From NCBI GenBank assembly GCA_964387625.1, contig CAYLWN010000002.1, positions 27,975-91,974 of the forward strand: a stretch of 64,000 bases of DNA, written 5' to 3'. The notes beneath the pieces are model-generated. The model had not been told where the DNA came from and did no database searches. It saw only the letters and a list, made by a program, of their open reading frames with translations. The position numbers and the translations under genes were made by a program. Below are positions 15,543-22,750 of the stretch, in pieces. The stretch's first letter is position 1. Each line of letters starts with the position of its first letter. This DNA comes from CAYLWN01 sp964387625 (GTDB lineage: Bacteria; Patescibacteriota; Microgenomatia; UBA10105).

Positions 15543-16835
15543 ATGAAGGATTTTAGGTTTAAAATAAAATATCAGGATAAAACCACTCAGGCGAGGGTAG
15601 GCGAGATTACTACTTCTCATGGAATTATTCATACGCCCGCATTTGTGCCATGTGGAACTCAAGCAACTGTCAAATCATTGACTCCTGATGAATTAAAACA
15701 ATTAAAAGTAGATTTATTTTTTGTCAACACTTATCATATGATGTTGCGTCCCGGAATTGAAGTGATTAAAAAAGCCGGTGGTTTACACAAGTTTATGAAT
15801 TGGCGCTTTCCGATTATTACGGATTCCGGTGGATTTCAGTTATTTTCATTAGGTAGAAAGAAGTTTAGTAAAGATGGAAAGACGGGAAGACAGGAAGACG
15901 GGAAGACAGTAGAACCGATTATTATTAAAATTTCTGATGACGGGGTTAAATTTCAATCTCATTGGGATGGTTCGAAGCATGAGTTAACTCCTGAAAAATC
16001 CATGGAACTGCAATGGCAATTAGGCAGCGATATTCATATTGCTTTTGACGACTGTACTCCTTATCCTGTGACTTATAAACAGGCAAAACAATCAATGGAA
16101 AGGACACATAGATGGGCTATCAGAAGTTTGGATAAACATAATAAAATAAATAACCTTTATTCTTCGAATCCCGACGAAGTCGTGGATGAGAAGTTAGCCA
16201 TGATTAGTTCTCGCTCCGCAAAGCGGACCTCGAACAATAATTATCAAGCACTATATGGCGTTGTTCATGGAAGTATTTTTAAAGATTTACGTGAAAAATC
16301 CTCAGATTTTATATCCCAATTGGACTTTGATGGCATTGCAATTGGTGGAGTATCTGTAGGAGAAAGCAAGATAGAAATGAAAAATGTTTGTAGCTGGGTA
16401 ACTTCCAGGTTACCGGTCAACAAACCTCGTCATTTATTGGGAGTAGGAGAAATTGATGATATTTTTGAAATTATCGAGCAAGGGATAGATACTTTTGATT
16501 GCGTACAACCTACAAGGTTGGGACGGATGGGAAAACTATTTATAAATCCAACAAATTTGACTAATTTATCTAATTTGACAAATCGTTTTCAAATCGACAT
16601 CACCAAAAAAATATATGCTGATGATTTTAACCCTGTGAATTTAAATTGTACCTGTTACACTTGCCGAAATTTTACCAGAGCGTATTTGCATCATTTATTT
16701 AAAGTCAGAGAATTATTGGCATATCGGTTAGCCTCAATTCATAATCTGCATTTTGTTATTGATTTAGTTTGTCAAATCCGAGAAAATATCTTCACAGGTA
16801 ATTTTTTACAATTTAAAAATAATTATTTAAAATAA
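15543..16835 (+). CDS. tgt: tRNA-guanine transglycosylase, enlarged by embedded repeats
   Basis: Exchanges guanine for a queuine precursor at the wobble base of GU(N) tRNAs. Catalytic Asp94 lies in DSGGFQLFS; further active-site blocks are FDDCTPYP (168-175), GVVHGS (239-244) and TFDCVQPTRLGRMG (317-330). The zinc site is Cys369, Cys371, Cys374 and His400, with the standard spacing. The protein has 430 residues, against about 375 for E. coli Tgt. The extra length sits at residues 106-126, 201-234 and 334-348, which are low-complexity or hairpin-encoded stretches between conserved blocks. All catalytic residues remain, so the enzyme is probably active. No queuosine biosynthesis genes are seen nearby. 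Confidence 0.93.
   Translation: MKDFRFKIKYQDKTTQARVGEITTSHGIIHTPAFVPCGTQATVKSLTPDELKQLKVDLFFVNTYHMMLRPGIEVIKKAGGLHKFMNWRFPIITDSGGFQLFSLGRKKFSKDGKTGRQEDGKTVEPIIIKISDDGVKFQSHWDGSKHELTPEKSMELQWQLGSDIHIAFDDCTPYPVTYKQAKQSMERTHRWAIRSLDKHNKINNLYSSNPDEVVDEKLAMISSRSAKRTSNNNYQALYGVVHGSIFKDLREKSSDFISQLDFDGIAIGGVSVGESKIEMKNVCSWVTSRLPVNKPRHLLGVGEIDDIFEIIEQGIDTFDCVQPTRLGRMGKLFINPTNLTNLSNLTNRFQIDITKKIYADDFNPVNLNCTCYTCRNFTRAYLHHLFKVRELLAYRLASIHNLHFVIDLVCQIRENIFTGNFLQFKNNYLK
15880..15909. repeat. 16-bp-period direct repeat inside tgt
   Basis: AGACGGGAAGACAG occurs at 15880-15893 and again at 15896-15909, inside a purine-rich tract encoding DGKTGRQEDGKT. The tract interrupts the stretch between FSLGR and the conserved KISDDGVKF block. 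Confidence 0.75.
16157..16232. repeat. Dispersed hairpin words inside tgt
   Basis: CTTCG...CGAAG arms near 16157-16177 and a TCCGC-AAA-GCGGA hairpin near 16210-16225 flank a poorly conserved insert (residues about 206-230). The encoded SSRSAKRTS segment is the type of peptide produced when such elements are read in frame. Confidence 0.55.
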
Positions 16836-16846
16836 ACTTATATTGT

Positions 16847-16940
16847 CATTCTGACTCCCGAAGGGATGAAGAATCTTCTCATAATGATAAAAAAATAGAA
16901 GATCCTTTGTTGTCACTCAGGACGACATGTATGAAAGGGG
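16847..16940. repeat. Inverted pair of GTCATTCTGA/AAGAATCT elements
   Basis: GTCATTCTGA...GAAGAATCTTCT (from about 16854) is followed by an inverted, diverged copy AGAAGATCC...GTCACTCAGGACGACA (to about 16927). This is the widespread bacterial dispersed word that reads GTCATTCTGAG...AAGAATCT. It lies between tgt and the 46-residue gene. Confidence 0.7.
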
Positions 16941-16949
16941 TGATTCTAT

Positions 16950-17090
16950 ATGGGTTTTGGAGGATTTTATAAAGGAGAAAAAAAGAAAGTTAAAAAATCA
17001 ATCATGGAAAAAAAAGCCTTAAAAAACAGCAATGCAAATTTTGTTTTACCTCAAGTGGAAATAATTAAAAAAGGCAAGAAAGAGTGGTAA
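16950..17090 (+). CDS. 46-residue basic small protein
   Basis: Short ORF with a strong ribosome site, AAAGGGGTGAT, ending 7 nt before ATG 16950. The product begins MGFGGFYKGEKKKVKKS and ends EIIKKGKKEW. It is very Lys-rich, starts with a glycine/aromatic patch and has a Trp C-terminus. It stops 7 nt before the LytR_C gene and is probably co-transcribed with it. Similar lysine-rich micro-proteins occur in CPR genomes, but I cannot name a family. Nucleic-acid or ribosome binding is a guess from charge alone. Confidence 0.65.
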   Translation: MGFGGFYKGEKKKVKKSIMEKKALKNSNANFVLPQVEIIKKGKKEW

Positions 17091-17097
17091 GAATATA

Positions 17098-18072
17098 ATG
17101 AGCCGTAAAACTGCCTATAATTTACGAAAAAATCACCAGATGAAAATAACCAAATGGTTATGCGTTGTCGGTGTGACTTTAATTTTGGGAATAGTAGCCA
17201 TCCAGCAGGTAAATAACTCAAAATTTTTAAATAATAATTGGCGGACAAATATTGTGTTTCACACGGAACCTACAACTGTTATTTCATTTTCAAAACAGGC
17301 AAGTGACAGGACAATTATTTTTACCTTACCCTCAAATGTGATTGTAAATGTACCCTTTGGTTATCAGCAATATCAATTACAAGCTGTATGGAAATTGGCT
17401 CAAATGGAAAAAAAGTATGATATCTACTCACAAACAATTGAAGATCTTTTTGCTACATATGTATCTGGATGGGTAGGTCAGGAAGACTTACCAGATATAA
17501 ATTCACAATCGGAAGACATTTTCAAACAATTATCCGCACATTTTAGCTTAATAAAATTACTCACATCACCAAATATTTCCAACTTATCATTATTGGATAG
17601 ATTTTTAATGTGGTGGGAACTGATTCAAGTTCAAAATAAATCTGACTTGGTAGATTTAACACAACCCACAAATTTGATTGAAACTCAAACATTACCGGAC
17701 ACCTCAATTGCAAAATCTGTCAACCATATTAATTGGTTTAAACTTTTGACTGAAAAATTAGTAGATACACAAATTCGTCAGGAAGGATTATCTATTGAAG
17801 TGAGAAACAGTACTTTAGTAAGGAATGTAGGCCAGAAATTTGCCCAAATATTGACTAATTCAGGAGCAAAAGTCATTTCTTTAAATAATATTTCTAAAAA
17901 TATAGAAAAGTGTGAAATTATTTATAATCCTAAATTATCAAAATCAAAAATAATTAAATGGCTAACTTCTGAGTTTGGGTGCGCAGTAAATTTAAATAAT
18001 GAAACCAATGGTATGGATATATTGATAATCTTAGGTAAATATTATGGGGATCGTTGGGTGGGTTCAGAGTGA
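17098..18072 (+). CDS. Membrane-anchored protein with LytR_C-type C-terminal domain
   Basis: A 324-residue protein. After a basic N-terminus, one transmembrane helix (about residues 19-38) anchors it with the bulk outside. The C-terminal part (about 228-320, LSIEVRNSTLVRNVGQKFAQIL...) matches the LytR_C/CpsA-Psr-associated domain, which accompanies cell-wall glycopolymer ligases but occurs alone in many CPR proteins. The central region has no recognised catalytic LCP domain (no DRYVGVD-type motif). An envelope role is likely; a ligase role is not supported. The start follows the small gene by 7 nt. Confidence 0.65.
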   Translation: MSRKTAYNLRKNHQMKITKWLCVVGVTLILGIVAIQQVNNSKFLNNNWRTNIVFHTEPTTVISFSKQASDRTIIFTLPSNVIVNVPFGYQQYQLQAVWKLAQMEKKYDIYSQTIEDLFATYVSGWVGQEDLPDINSQSEDIFKQLSAHFSLIKLLTSPNISNLSLLDRFLMWWELIQVQNKSDLVDLTQPTNLIETQTLPDTSIAKSVNHINWFKLLTEKLVDTQIRQEGLSIEVRNSTLVRNVGQKFAQILTNSGAKVISLNNISKNIEKCEIIYNPKLSKSKIIKWLTSEFGCAVNLNNETNGMDILIILGKYYGDRWVGSE

Positions 18073-18093
18073 CAATGTAAGAATTAATTATTT

Positions 18094-18798
18094 TCAATAT
18101 TCTCCAGCAGTTTCAACTTTTTTTATTTGGGCAGACGGCGAAATATCTTCATCATCAGCCTGATATGAATAGAAACTGGAAACCGAAAAAGAGGGAAAAT
18201 TTATATATTTAGCGGATTTTTTTATTTCTCTGATAAATACACTGACACAATTTTTTGAACAATTTTTAATATAGGCATCATAAAGATTTCCGGCATTGAT
18301 GAATTTTAATAACCTATGCGATAAATCGTCAGGCAAAGCACCAATATATAAATTTTTACCATTTCTAATTTCTATTTTATGTTTTTTTATCACTAAATAT
18401 ACTTTTTGAGTAGTAATGATATTGCATAAAATTTTTGCCGGTGCAGGATCAACCAGGATAACTATTTTAGTTTTTCCCGGTTCTTCCAAAAAAATAGTTG
18501 GTGTGGAAGAAATTGTCGGGTCGCATACAATATCATCCTGGTTTACATTTTCCAGCCACTTTAAATTTTTCAAAGCAATAGGATTATATTTATCAATTTT
18601 TAAAACCTTTTTGTATGTTGATTTAGAACATGTCAGATTACCGGATTTAAGATATGCATAAGCCAGGCGGTTTAAAGTTTCGGTATTTTGAGGTTCAATT
18701 TTTAGAAGGTCGCAATTTATACGGATAGCTTCTTTCCAATTCTGAGTCAGGGCATTTTTTATAGCTAAATTAACAGAAATTTTATCAGCATTATCCAT
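18094..18798 (-). CDS. TPR-containing protein
   Basis: A 234-residue soluble protein. Residues about 8-75 form two tetratricopeptide-type helical pairs (NWKEAIRINCDLLKIEPQNT and GNLTCSKSTYKKVLKIDKYN), with the Pro/Asn turn positions of TPR motifs. The rest has no recognised domain but contains a basic beta-rich part and several Cys. The acidic Ser-rich C-terminus (QADDEDISPS) may be a flexible tail. TPRs mediate protein contacts; the partner is unknown. The gene is convergent with 17098-18072 and divergent from yebC. Confidence 0.6.
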   Translation of the reverse strand: MDNADKISVNLAIKNALTQNWKEAIRINCDLLKIEPQNTETLNRLAYAYLKSGNLTCSKSTYKKVLKIDKYNPIALKNLKWLENVNQDDIVCDPTISSTPTIFLEEPGKTKIVILVDPAPAKILCNIITTQKVYLVIKKHKIEIRNGKNLYIGALPDDLSHRLLKFINAGNLYDAYIKNCSKNCVSVFIREIKKSAKYINFPSFSVSSFYSYQADDEDISPSAQIKKVETAGEY

Positions 18799-18882
18799 AT
18801 TTTAAGGTATAGTGATAACTGTAACAATATAAACGATTGGAAAAATTTGTCAACTAGGTAAAAAGGTCAAATTTCATGCAGA

Positions 18883-18891
18883 TGGTATAAT
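18883..18891 (+). promoter_or_regulatory. Extended -10 promoter of yebC
   Basis: TG-G-TATAAT, with ATG 18900 just 8 nt downstream. No Shine-Dalgarno sequence can lie in so short a leader, so initiation is probably leaderless. Confidence 0.65.
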
Positions 18892-18899
18892 AAAACCAT

Positions 18900-19628
18900 A
18901 TGTCAGGTCACAGTAAATGGTCTACGATTAAGCATCAAAAAGCTGTAACAGATAATAAACGCGGACAAATTTTTACGAAAATTGCTAATCAAATAATTAT
19001 TGCTGTCAAAGAAGGTGGTAAAATTGCTGATCCGGCAGCCAATTTCCGTTTACGGCTGGTTATAGAAAAAGCCAAATCTGTAAATATGCCCAAAGATAAT
19101 ATTGACCGGGCAATAGAAAGAGGGATGGGAGTAAATGATGGGGGTTTGCAACTTTCGGAGATAAATTATGAAGGCTTCGGTCCAAACGTCAGTGCGTTAT
19201 TAGTTAGTTGTGTAACGGATAACAGACAACGGACTGCATCATTGTTAAAAAATATTTTTTCAACTCATGGCGGTAATTTGTCGGGCGCGGGGAGTGTGGC
19301 TTATTTATTTAAAAAAGTAGGTCAACTGATGACTCCGAGAAATTATACTCAAGATCAAATGTTGGAAATTGCAATTGACTGTAATGCTCAGGATTTGGCA
19401 GTTGAGGAAGATAATTTTCTCATATATACAGAACCAAATTTATTGCATCAGGTAAAAAATGCTTTGGAAAATAAACAGGTTCAAGTTACACTGGCAGAAC
19501 TTATTTTTAAACCGGAAATACTAATAGAAGTAACAGACGCACAAAAAAATCAATTGATAAAATTATTGGAAGCTTTATATGATTCTGACGATGTACACGC
19601 AGTTTTTACTAACGTAAAATTAGTATGA
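18900..19628 (+). CDS. yebC: YebC/PmpR family protein
   Basis: The 242-residue product shows the family N-terminus MSGHSKWSTIKHQKAVTD and the block NFRLRLVIEKAKSVNMPKDNIDRAIERG; the middle has YEGFGPNVSALLV and GGNLSGAGSVAYLFKK. Family members are described as transcription regulators, and more recently as factors that relieve ribosome stalling at polyproline. It forms a two-gene unit with the membrane protein at 19625, with a 4-nt overlap. The promoter is an extended -10 immediately upstream. Confidence 0.94.
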   Translation: MSGHSKWSTIKHQKAVTDNKRGQIFTKIANQIIIAVKEGGKIADPAANFRLRLVIEKAKSVNMPKDNIDRAIERGMGVNDGGLQLSEINYEGFGPNVSALLVSCVTDNRQRTASLLKNIFSTHGGNLSGAGSVAYLFKKVGQLMTPRNYTQDQMLEIAIDCNAQDLAVEEDNFLIYTEPNLLHQVKNALENKQVQVTLAELIFKPEILIEVTDAQKNQLIKLLEALYDSDDVHAVFTNVKLV

Positions 19629-20449
19629 CAAAAATAGGTAAGTTTTTTTTAAACATAAAAGATAAATTTTCTTTTTCAAAAAGACAGCAATTTGTGGGTG
19701 TTACGCTGATTTTGACTTTGGGTCTCATGTTTACGCAAATTTTTTCCGGAAATTTGAGATTTGATTTGATGCTCGTATTTGCAGTAATTACTTATTTTTT
19801 TTCAGCACTGGTGTTACGACAGGATTTATCCCGTTGGGAATGGTTGACATTACTTATTTTGCCGGCATTTTATAGTGCGGCAATTTTTCTCTTTTATTTT
19901 TTATTACCCACCCGTTGGTTAACCAGAATTCCCATTGCGATTCTTTATTCAATTGGTATGTATGCGATTTTATTAACAGAAAACATATATAATGTAGCAG
20001 CCCAAAGAAATATTCAACTGCTTAGAGCAGCCCACAGCGTGGGATTTTTATTGTCTTTGGTAACGGTTTTTTTGCTTTCCGAAATCCTGATTTCACTACA
20101 TTTACCTTATTATTTAAATAGTTTATTTACTTTATGCATTATTTTTCCATTAACTTTACAAGCTTTATGGTCGATAGAATTAACTGAAAATATTTCAGCT
20201 CTTTCATGGTGGGGAAGTGTGGTAGTTTCAGTTATTTGTGTGGGATTGGTAGGTGTGTTTTCGTTTTGGCCGATTCCGGTAACTATTGAAGCCTTATTTG
20301 TAACAACTGTATTTTATTCATTGATTGGTATGATACAACAGCACCTAGTAGGTAGGTTATTTGAAAACACTTTACGGGAGTATTTGTTGATTTTAATTTT
20401 AGGTTTAATATTAATTATTTTTACAACACACTGGGGTTCCCGGATATAG
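19625..20449 (+). CDS. Polytopic membrane protein of unknown function
   Basis: A 274-residue hydrophobic protein with about eight predicted membrane helices, beginning after a basic N-terminus (KIGKFFLNIKDKFSFSKRQQ). Conserved-looking polar positions include WEWLTLLILP and a GRLFENTLREY loop. I do not recognise a family. The start overlaps the yebC stop by 4 nt, so its translation is tied to yebC. It is the last plus-strand gene before the 1.24-kb non-coding stretch. Confidence 0.6.
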   Translation: MTKIGKFFLNIKDKFSFSKRQQFVGVTLILTLGLMFTQIFSGNLRFDLMLVFAVITYFFSALVLRQDLSRWEWLTLLILPAFYSAAIFLFYFLLPTRWLTRIPIAILYSIGMYAILLTENIYNVAAQRNIQLLRAAHSVGFLLSLVTVFLLSEILISLHLPYYLNSLFTLCIIFPLTLQALWSIELTENISALSWWGSVVVSVICVGLVGVFSFWPIPVTIEALFVTTVFYSLIGMIQQHLVGRLFENTLREYLLILILGLILIIFTTHWGSRI

Positions 20450-21164
20450 ATTTTATTTATATAAATCAAGGGATAGGGAAGTGATAAAGGATTATATTGG
20501 GAATAACGCGATATGGTTTGATATAGTTAAGCCTATAGTATTGTTGATAGTTTTCACGATATTTTGCAAATTATTTCACGATTTTACTTCAATTAAACTC
20601 GCTTAATCGCTACTCTTATAAATTGAACACAAAATGTATGCGTAATTTAAGTACTTTAGGGCCTTATTATGCTCCAAATAAAGATCATATCAATATATTT
20701 CATAAATATTTAGCTATAAATTTGTATAGTTAGAGCATTAGGAAGCCATAAATACGCCGAAACATAAACTGCTTTTGCTTAGAATGCAGCTTCAATTTTA
20801 TTGCTTTAGATTGTATTGAAGCCCTAAATATGAGTATCTATCAAATCTGTTTTGTTGACTTAACTTGATATTTAATGCCTAAATAAAGCATCATGCGGGA
20901 AATAATTAACACATAGCTTCAAAAATGAGTGTTTGGATTGTAACAAAGCTCTATTTCTCATTATTGCTAGTGTATTTATAAAATATCTTTATTTATATAA
21001 CAGCCTCAAAATCTACAATTTAGAGCATAATAGAGCGCTAAATTGAGATATATTTTCATCCGAATAAAACCGAAAGCCTCTTTTTCTATACGTATATATA
21101 ATTTAATCAGCGTTTACAGGTATAAAGATTCTCATCCTTAGATAATGAAAGAGAGAGGTGTTTT

Positions 21165-21185
21165 ATGTCTACCATGCTCTTTTGA
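21165..21185 (+). other. Micro-ORF (6 residues) after AGAGAGGTG
   Basis: ATG 21165 encodes MSTMLF and a stop, 4 nt after the purine-rich GAGAGAGGTG at 21151-21160. It may be chance, but it is one of three such SD-plus-micro-ORF units within 310 nt. Confidence 0.2.
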
Positions 21186-21357
21186 ACAATGTTAGGTAGA
21201 TTGTCTAGCTACTTACTTAATATTTAAAAAAATAAATTTATTAAATATAGCTTCAAAAATGCACACAAAAGCTATAAAAACATCAGCGTGGTAATCAATG
21301 AAGCAAGTATTATCAACTTATGAAATTGCAGTCTAATCAAAAGGAGAAGCTGATTCT

Positions 21358-21393
21358 ATGCAACGTCGCACAATGATACTTTTGCGACGTTGA
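21358..21393 (+). other. Micro-ORF (11 residues) overlapping a perfect hairpin
   Basis: AAGGAGAAG at 21341-21349 precedes ATG 21358 by 8 nt. The ORF encodes MQRRTMILLRR. Bases 21361-21392 form a perfect 10-bp stem CAACGTCGCA/TGCGACGTTG with a 12-nt loop, so almost the whole ORF is a hairpin. Confidence 0.3.
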
Positions 21394-21424
21394 TTATGGC
21401 TAATTGAAGGAGAAGTGCTTTTAA

Positions 21425-21475
21425 ATGCTAAACCTGTTTAATATAAATTTCTATACATTTAATAATGATAATTAA
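21425..21475 (+). other. Micro-ORF (16 residues) after a second AAGGAGAAG
   Basis: A second AAGGAGAAG copy (21407-21415) precedes ATG 21425, which encodes MLNLFNINFYTFNNDN. The duplicated ribosome-site word 66 nt apart is the notable feature; the peptide itself is low-complexity. Confidence 0.25.
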
Positions 21476-21693
21476 TTTTATATGATTAAGCATCATGCTT
21501 TCCGCTTTACATAGTAACCCTAATTATGATGACTTTTTTTAGGGCTTATTATAGTGCAGGTCTTAATATATTTAGCAATTATCACCATTGCTATAGTTGC
21601 CACCCTAATTAAGCCGACTAATATATCGGTTTAAGAAATTTAAGCCGTCCAAGAGGCGTACAGAGGCTTACAAATTGAGGCTAAATAGCCGAT

Positions 21694-22605
21694 TTAAGAT
21701 AGCAGAGATTTAAGCATTTGAAAATTTCCTACATGATCTGAAACAGGTTCAACTAAAGCATAAATATCGTTTTTTTTATAAAGAGACAACAGTTTAATCA
21801 TTTCGCTTTTGTTAGGAATTGCGAGGTCTGATGTAAATTCATCAAACAATAAAGATCCATGATAATCGGTCCCGTTATATGGTGGAATAATATAACTTAC
21901 ATGTAAAAGTTTTGTTTTTGTGAGCAATTTTTTTGACACAGACCATAAATTTTCTAACAATTGAGATCGGGCTAGATTTTCTTGATTTGCCAGTGTATGT
22001 CCAAAATCATTCGCAAAATATACATTATCTATATTTAACACAGTTTTAATTATATCTATTGGTAGATCGCCAAAATCTACATAGACATTTCTATCCAGCT
22101 GACCCAGACTGTTTACCGAATAAGAATATTTAGGCACACTTTCAATTATCAATTTTATGCCTAAATTATCTGCATAATTTGCAAGTTTATGTACTGAATT
22201 ATAAAAAGTTTCTTGCAAAAGTTGTAGAGATATTTGCTTGCCAAAGGGTTTAAAATCAATGACATCGCGTTCAAAATTCACATTAGACAATACGCTGCTG
22301 CCGGGATGCATATTTACATATAGACAATTATGTTTTGAGGCCACATTAATGGTTTGTTTAACTAATTCAATAGATTCACTTAAATTTTGCTTGTTGGGAT
22401 AAGCTAAATTAACTAATGTATTATTTGAAGTATTACCCCAGAAATGCAATCCCGCACCAATTTTCAGTTGTTTAATTTGAGAAAATAGATTGTTGTAATC
22501 AGCTATTTTGTTTACATGAAACCAGACTTCACAAAAGTCAGGAGCAGCTGAAATTAAATCCTGGTAAGAATTGTTTTTTAGTCCGACTTTGATACCTAAT
22601 TTCAT
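21694..22605 (-). CDS. Xylose-isomerase-like TIM-barrel protein (AP-endonuclease 2 superfamily)
   Basis: A 303-residue soluble protein with the alternating pattern of a TIM barrel. Metal-ligand-type motifs occur at strand ends: GLHFWGN (about 52), YVNMHPGS (about 98), IIESVPK (about 152), FANDFGHT (about 200), LLHVSYI (about 235) and ALVEPVS (about 284). This order of His, Glu, Asp-x-x-His and Glu fits the xylose isomerase/endonuclease IV superfamily. It could be a sugar epimerase or isomerase, or a DNA-repair enzyme; I cannot choose. Its promoter TGC-TATAAT ends 6 nt before ATG, so the mRNA is probably leaderless. Confidence 0.65.
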   Translation of the reverse strand: MKLGIKVGLKNNSYQDLISAAPDFCEVWFHVNKIADYNNLFSQIKQLKIGAGLHFWGNTSNNTLVNLAYPNKQNLSESIELVKQTINVASKHNCLYVNMHPGSSVLSNVNFERDVIDFKPFGKQISLQLLQETFYNSVHKLANYADNLGIKLIIESVPKYSYSVNSLGQLDRNVYVDFGDLPIDIIKTVLNIDNVYFANDFGHTLANQENLARSQLLENLWSVSKKLLTKTKLLHVSYIIPPYNGTDYHGSLLFDEFTSDLAIPNKSEMIKLLSLYKKNDIYALVEPVSDHVGNFQMLKSLLS

Positions 22606-22611
22606 ATGCTA

Positions 22612-22620
22612 ATTATAGCA
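22612..22620 (-). promoter_or_regulatory. Extended -10 promoter of the TIM-barrel gene
   Basis: Minus strand TG-C-TATAAT (22620-22612), with ATG 22605 six nt later. TTGTCA at 22638-22633 may act as a -35 with a short 15-nt spacer. Confidence 0.6.
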
Positions 22621-22662
22621 GGATTAGCAGCTTGACAAAAAATTATAGACGTCGCAAAATAT

Positions 22663-22743
22663 ATTTATTACAACGTTAAAAACGTCGTAATAAATAATTT
22701 TCATTTTACAACGCTCAAAGATCATCGCAAAATGAAAATTATT
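22663..22743. repeat. Two overlapping inverted repeats upstream of xer
   Basis: Repeat A pairs 22663-22677 with 22681-22695 (14 of 15 bp, 3-nt loop). Repeat B pairs 22693-22707 with 22729-22743 (15 bp perfect, 21-nt loop). They share 22693-22695, so they exclude each other partly. They end 7 nt before the recombinase ATG and could be an operator, an RNA switch or a recombinase site. Confidence 0.6.
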
Positions 22744-22750
22744 ACATATT

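Larger units (their letters stand above)
20450..21693. other. 1.24-kb stretch without a credible protein gene; possible structured RNA or decayed element
   Basis: Lies between convergent genes, so it needs to hold no promoter for either neighbour. It has direct repeats: ATAGCTTCAAAAATG at 20913-20927 and 21247-21261, AAGCATCATGC at 20886-20896 and 21488-21498, and TTAGGG(C)CTTATTAT near 20656 and 21538. Hairpins include GCTTCAAT/ATTGAAGC (20789-20822), AATTTAG/CTAAATT (about 21017-21044), a perfect 10-bp stem at 21361-21392 and AAGCCGA/TCGGTTT (about 21611-21633). Three micro-ORFs follow Shine-Dalgarno-like sequences. Signature words of RNase P RNA, tmRNA, SRP RNA or 6S RNA were not seen. Its nature is unresolved. 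Confidence 0.6.

Noticed and set aside
16157..16177. TTCGAATCC word that looks like a tRNA T-loop
   Set aside because: It lies in frame inside tgt, has no matching acceptor or anticodon arms, and pairs instead as a CTTCG/CGAAG hairpin.
20450..21693. Known large RNAs (RNase P RNA, tmRNA, SRP RNA, 6S) in the gene-free stretch
   Set aside because: None of their signature words could be found by eye; a model search is needed before naming it.
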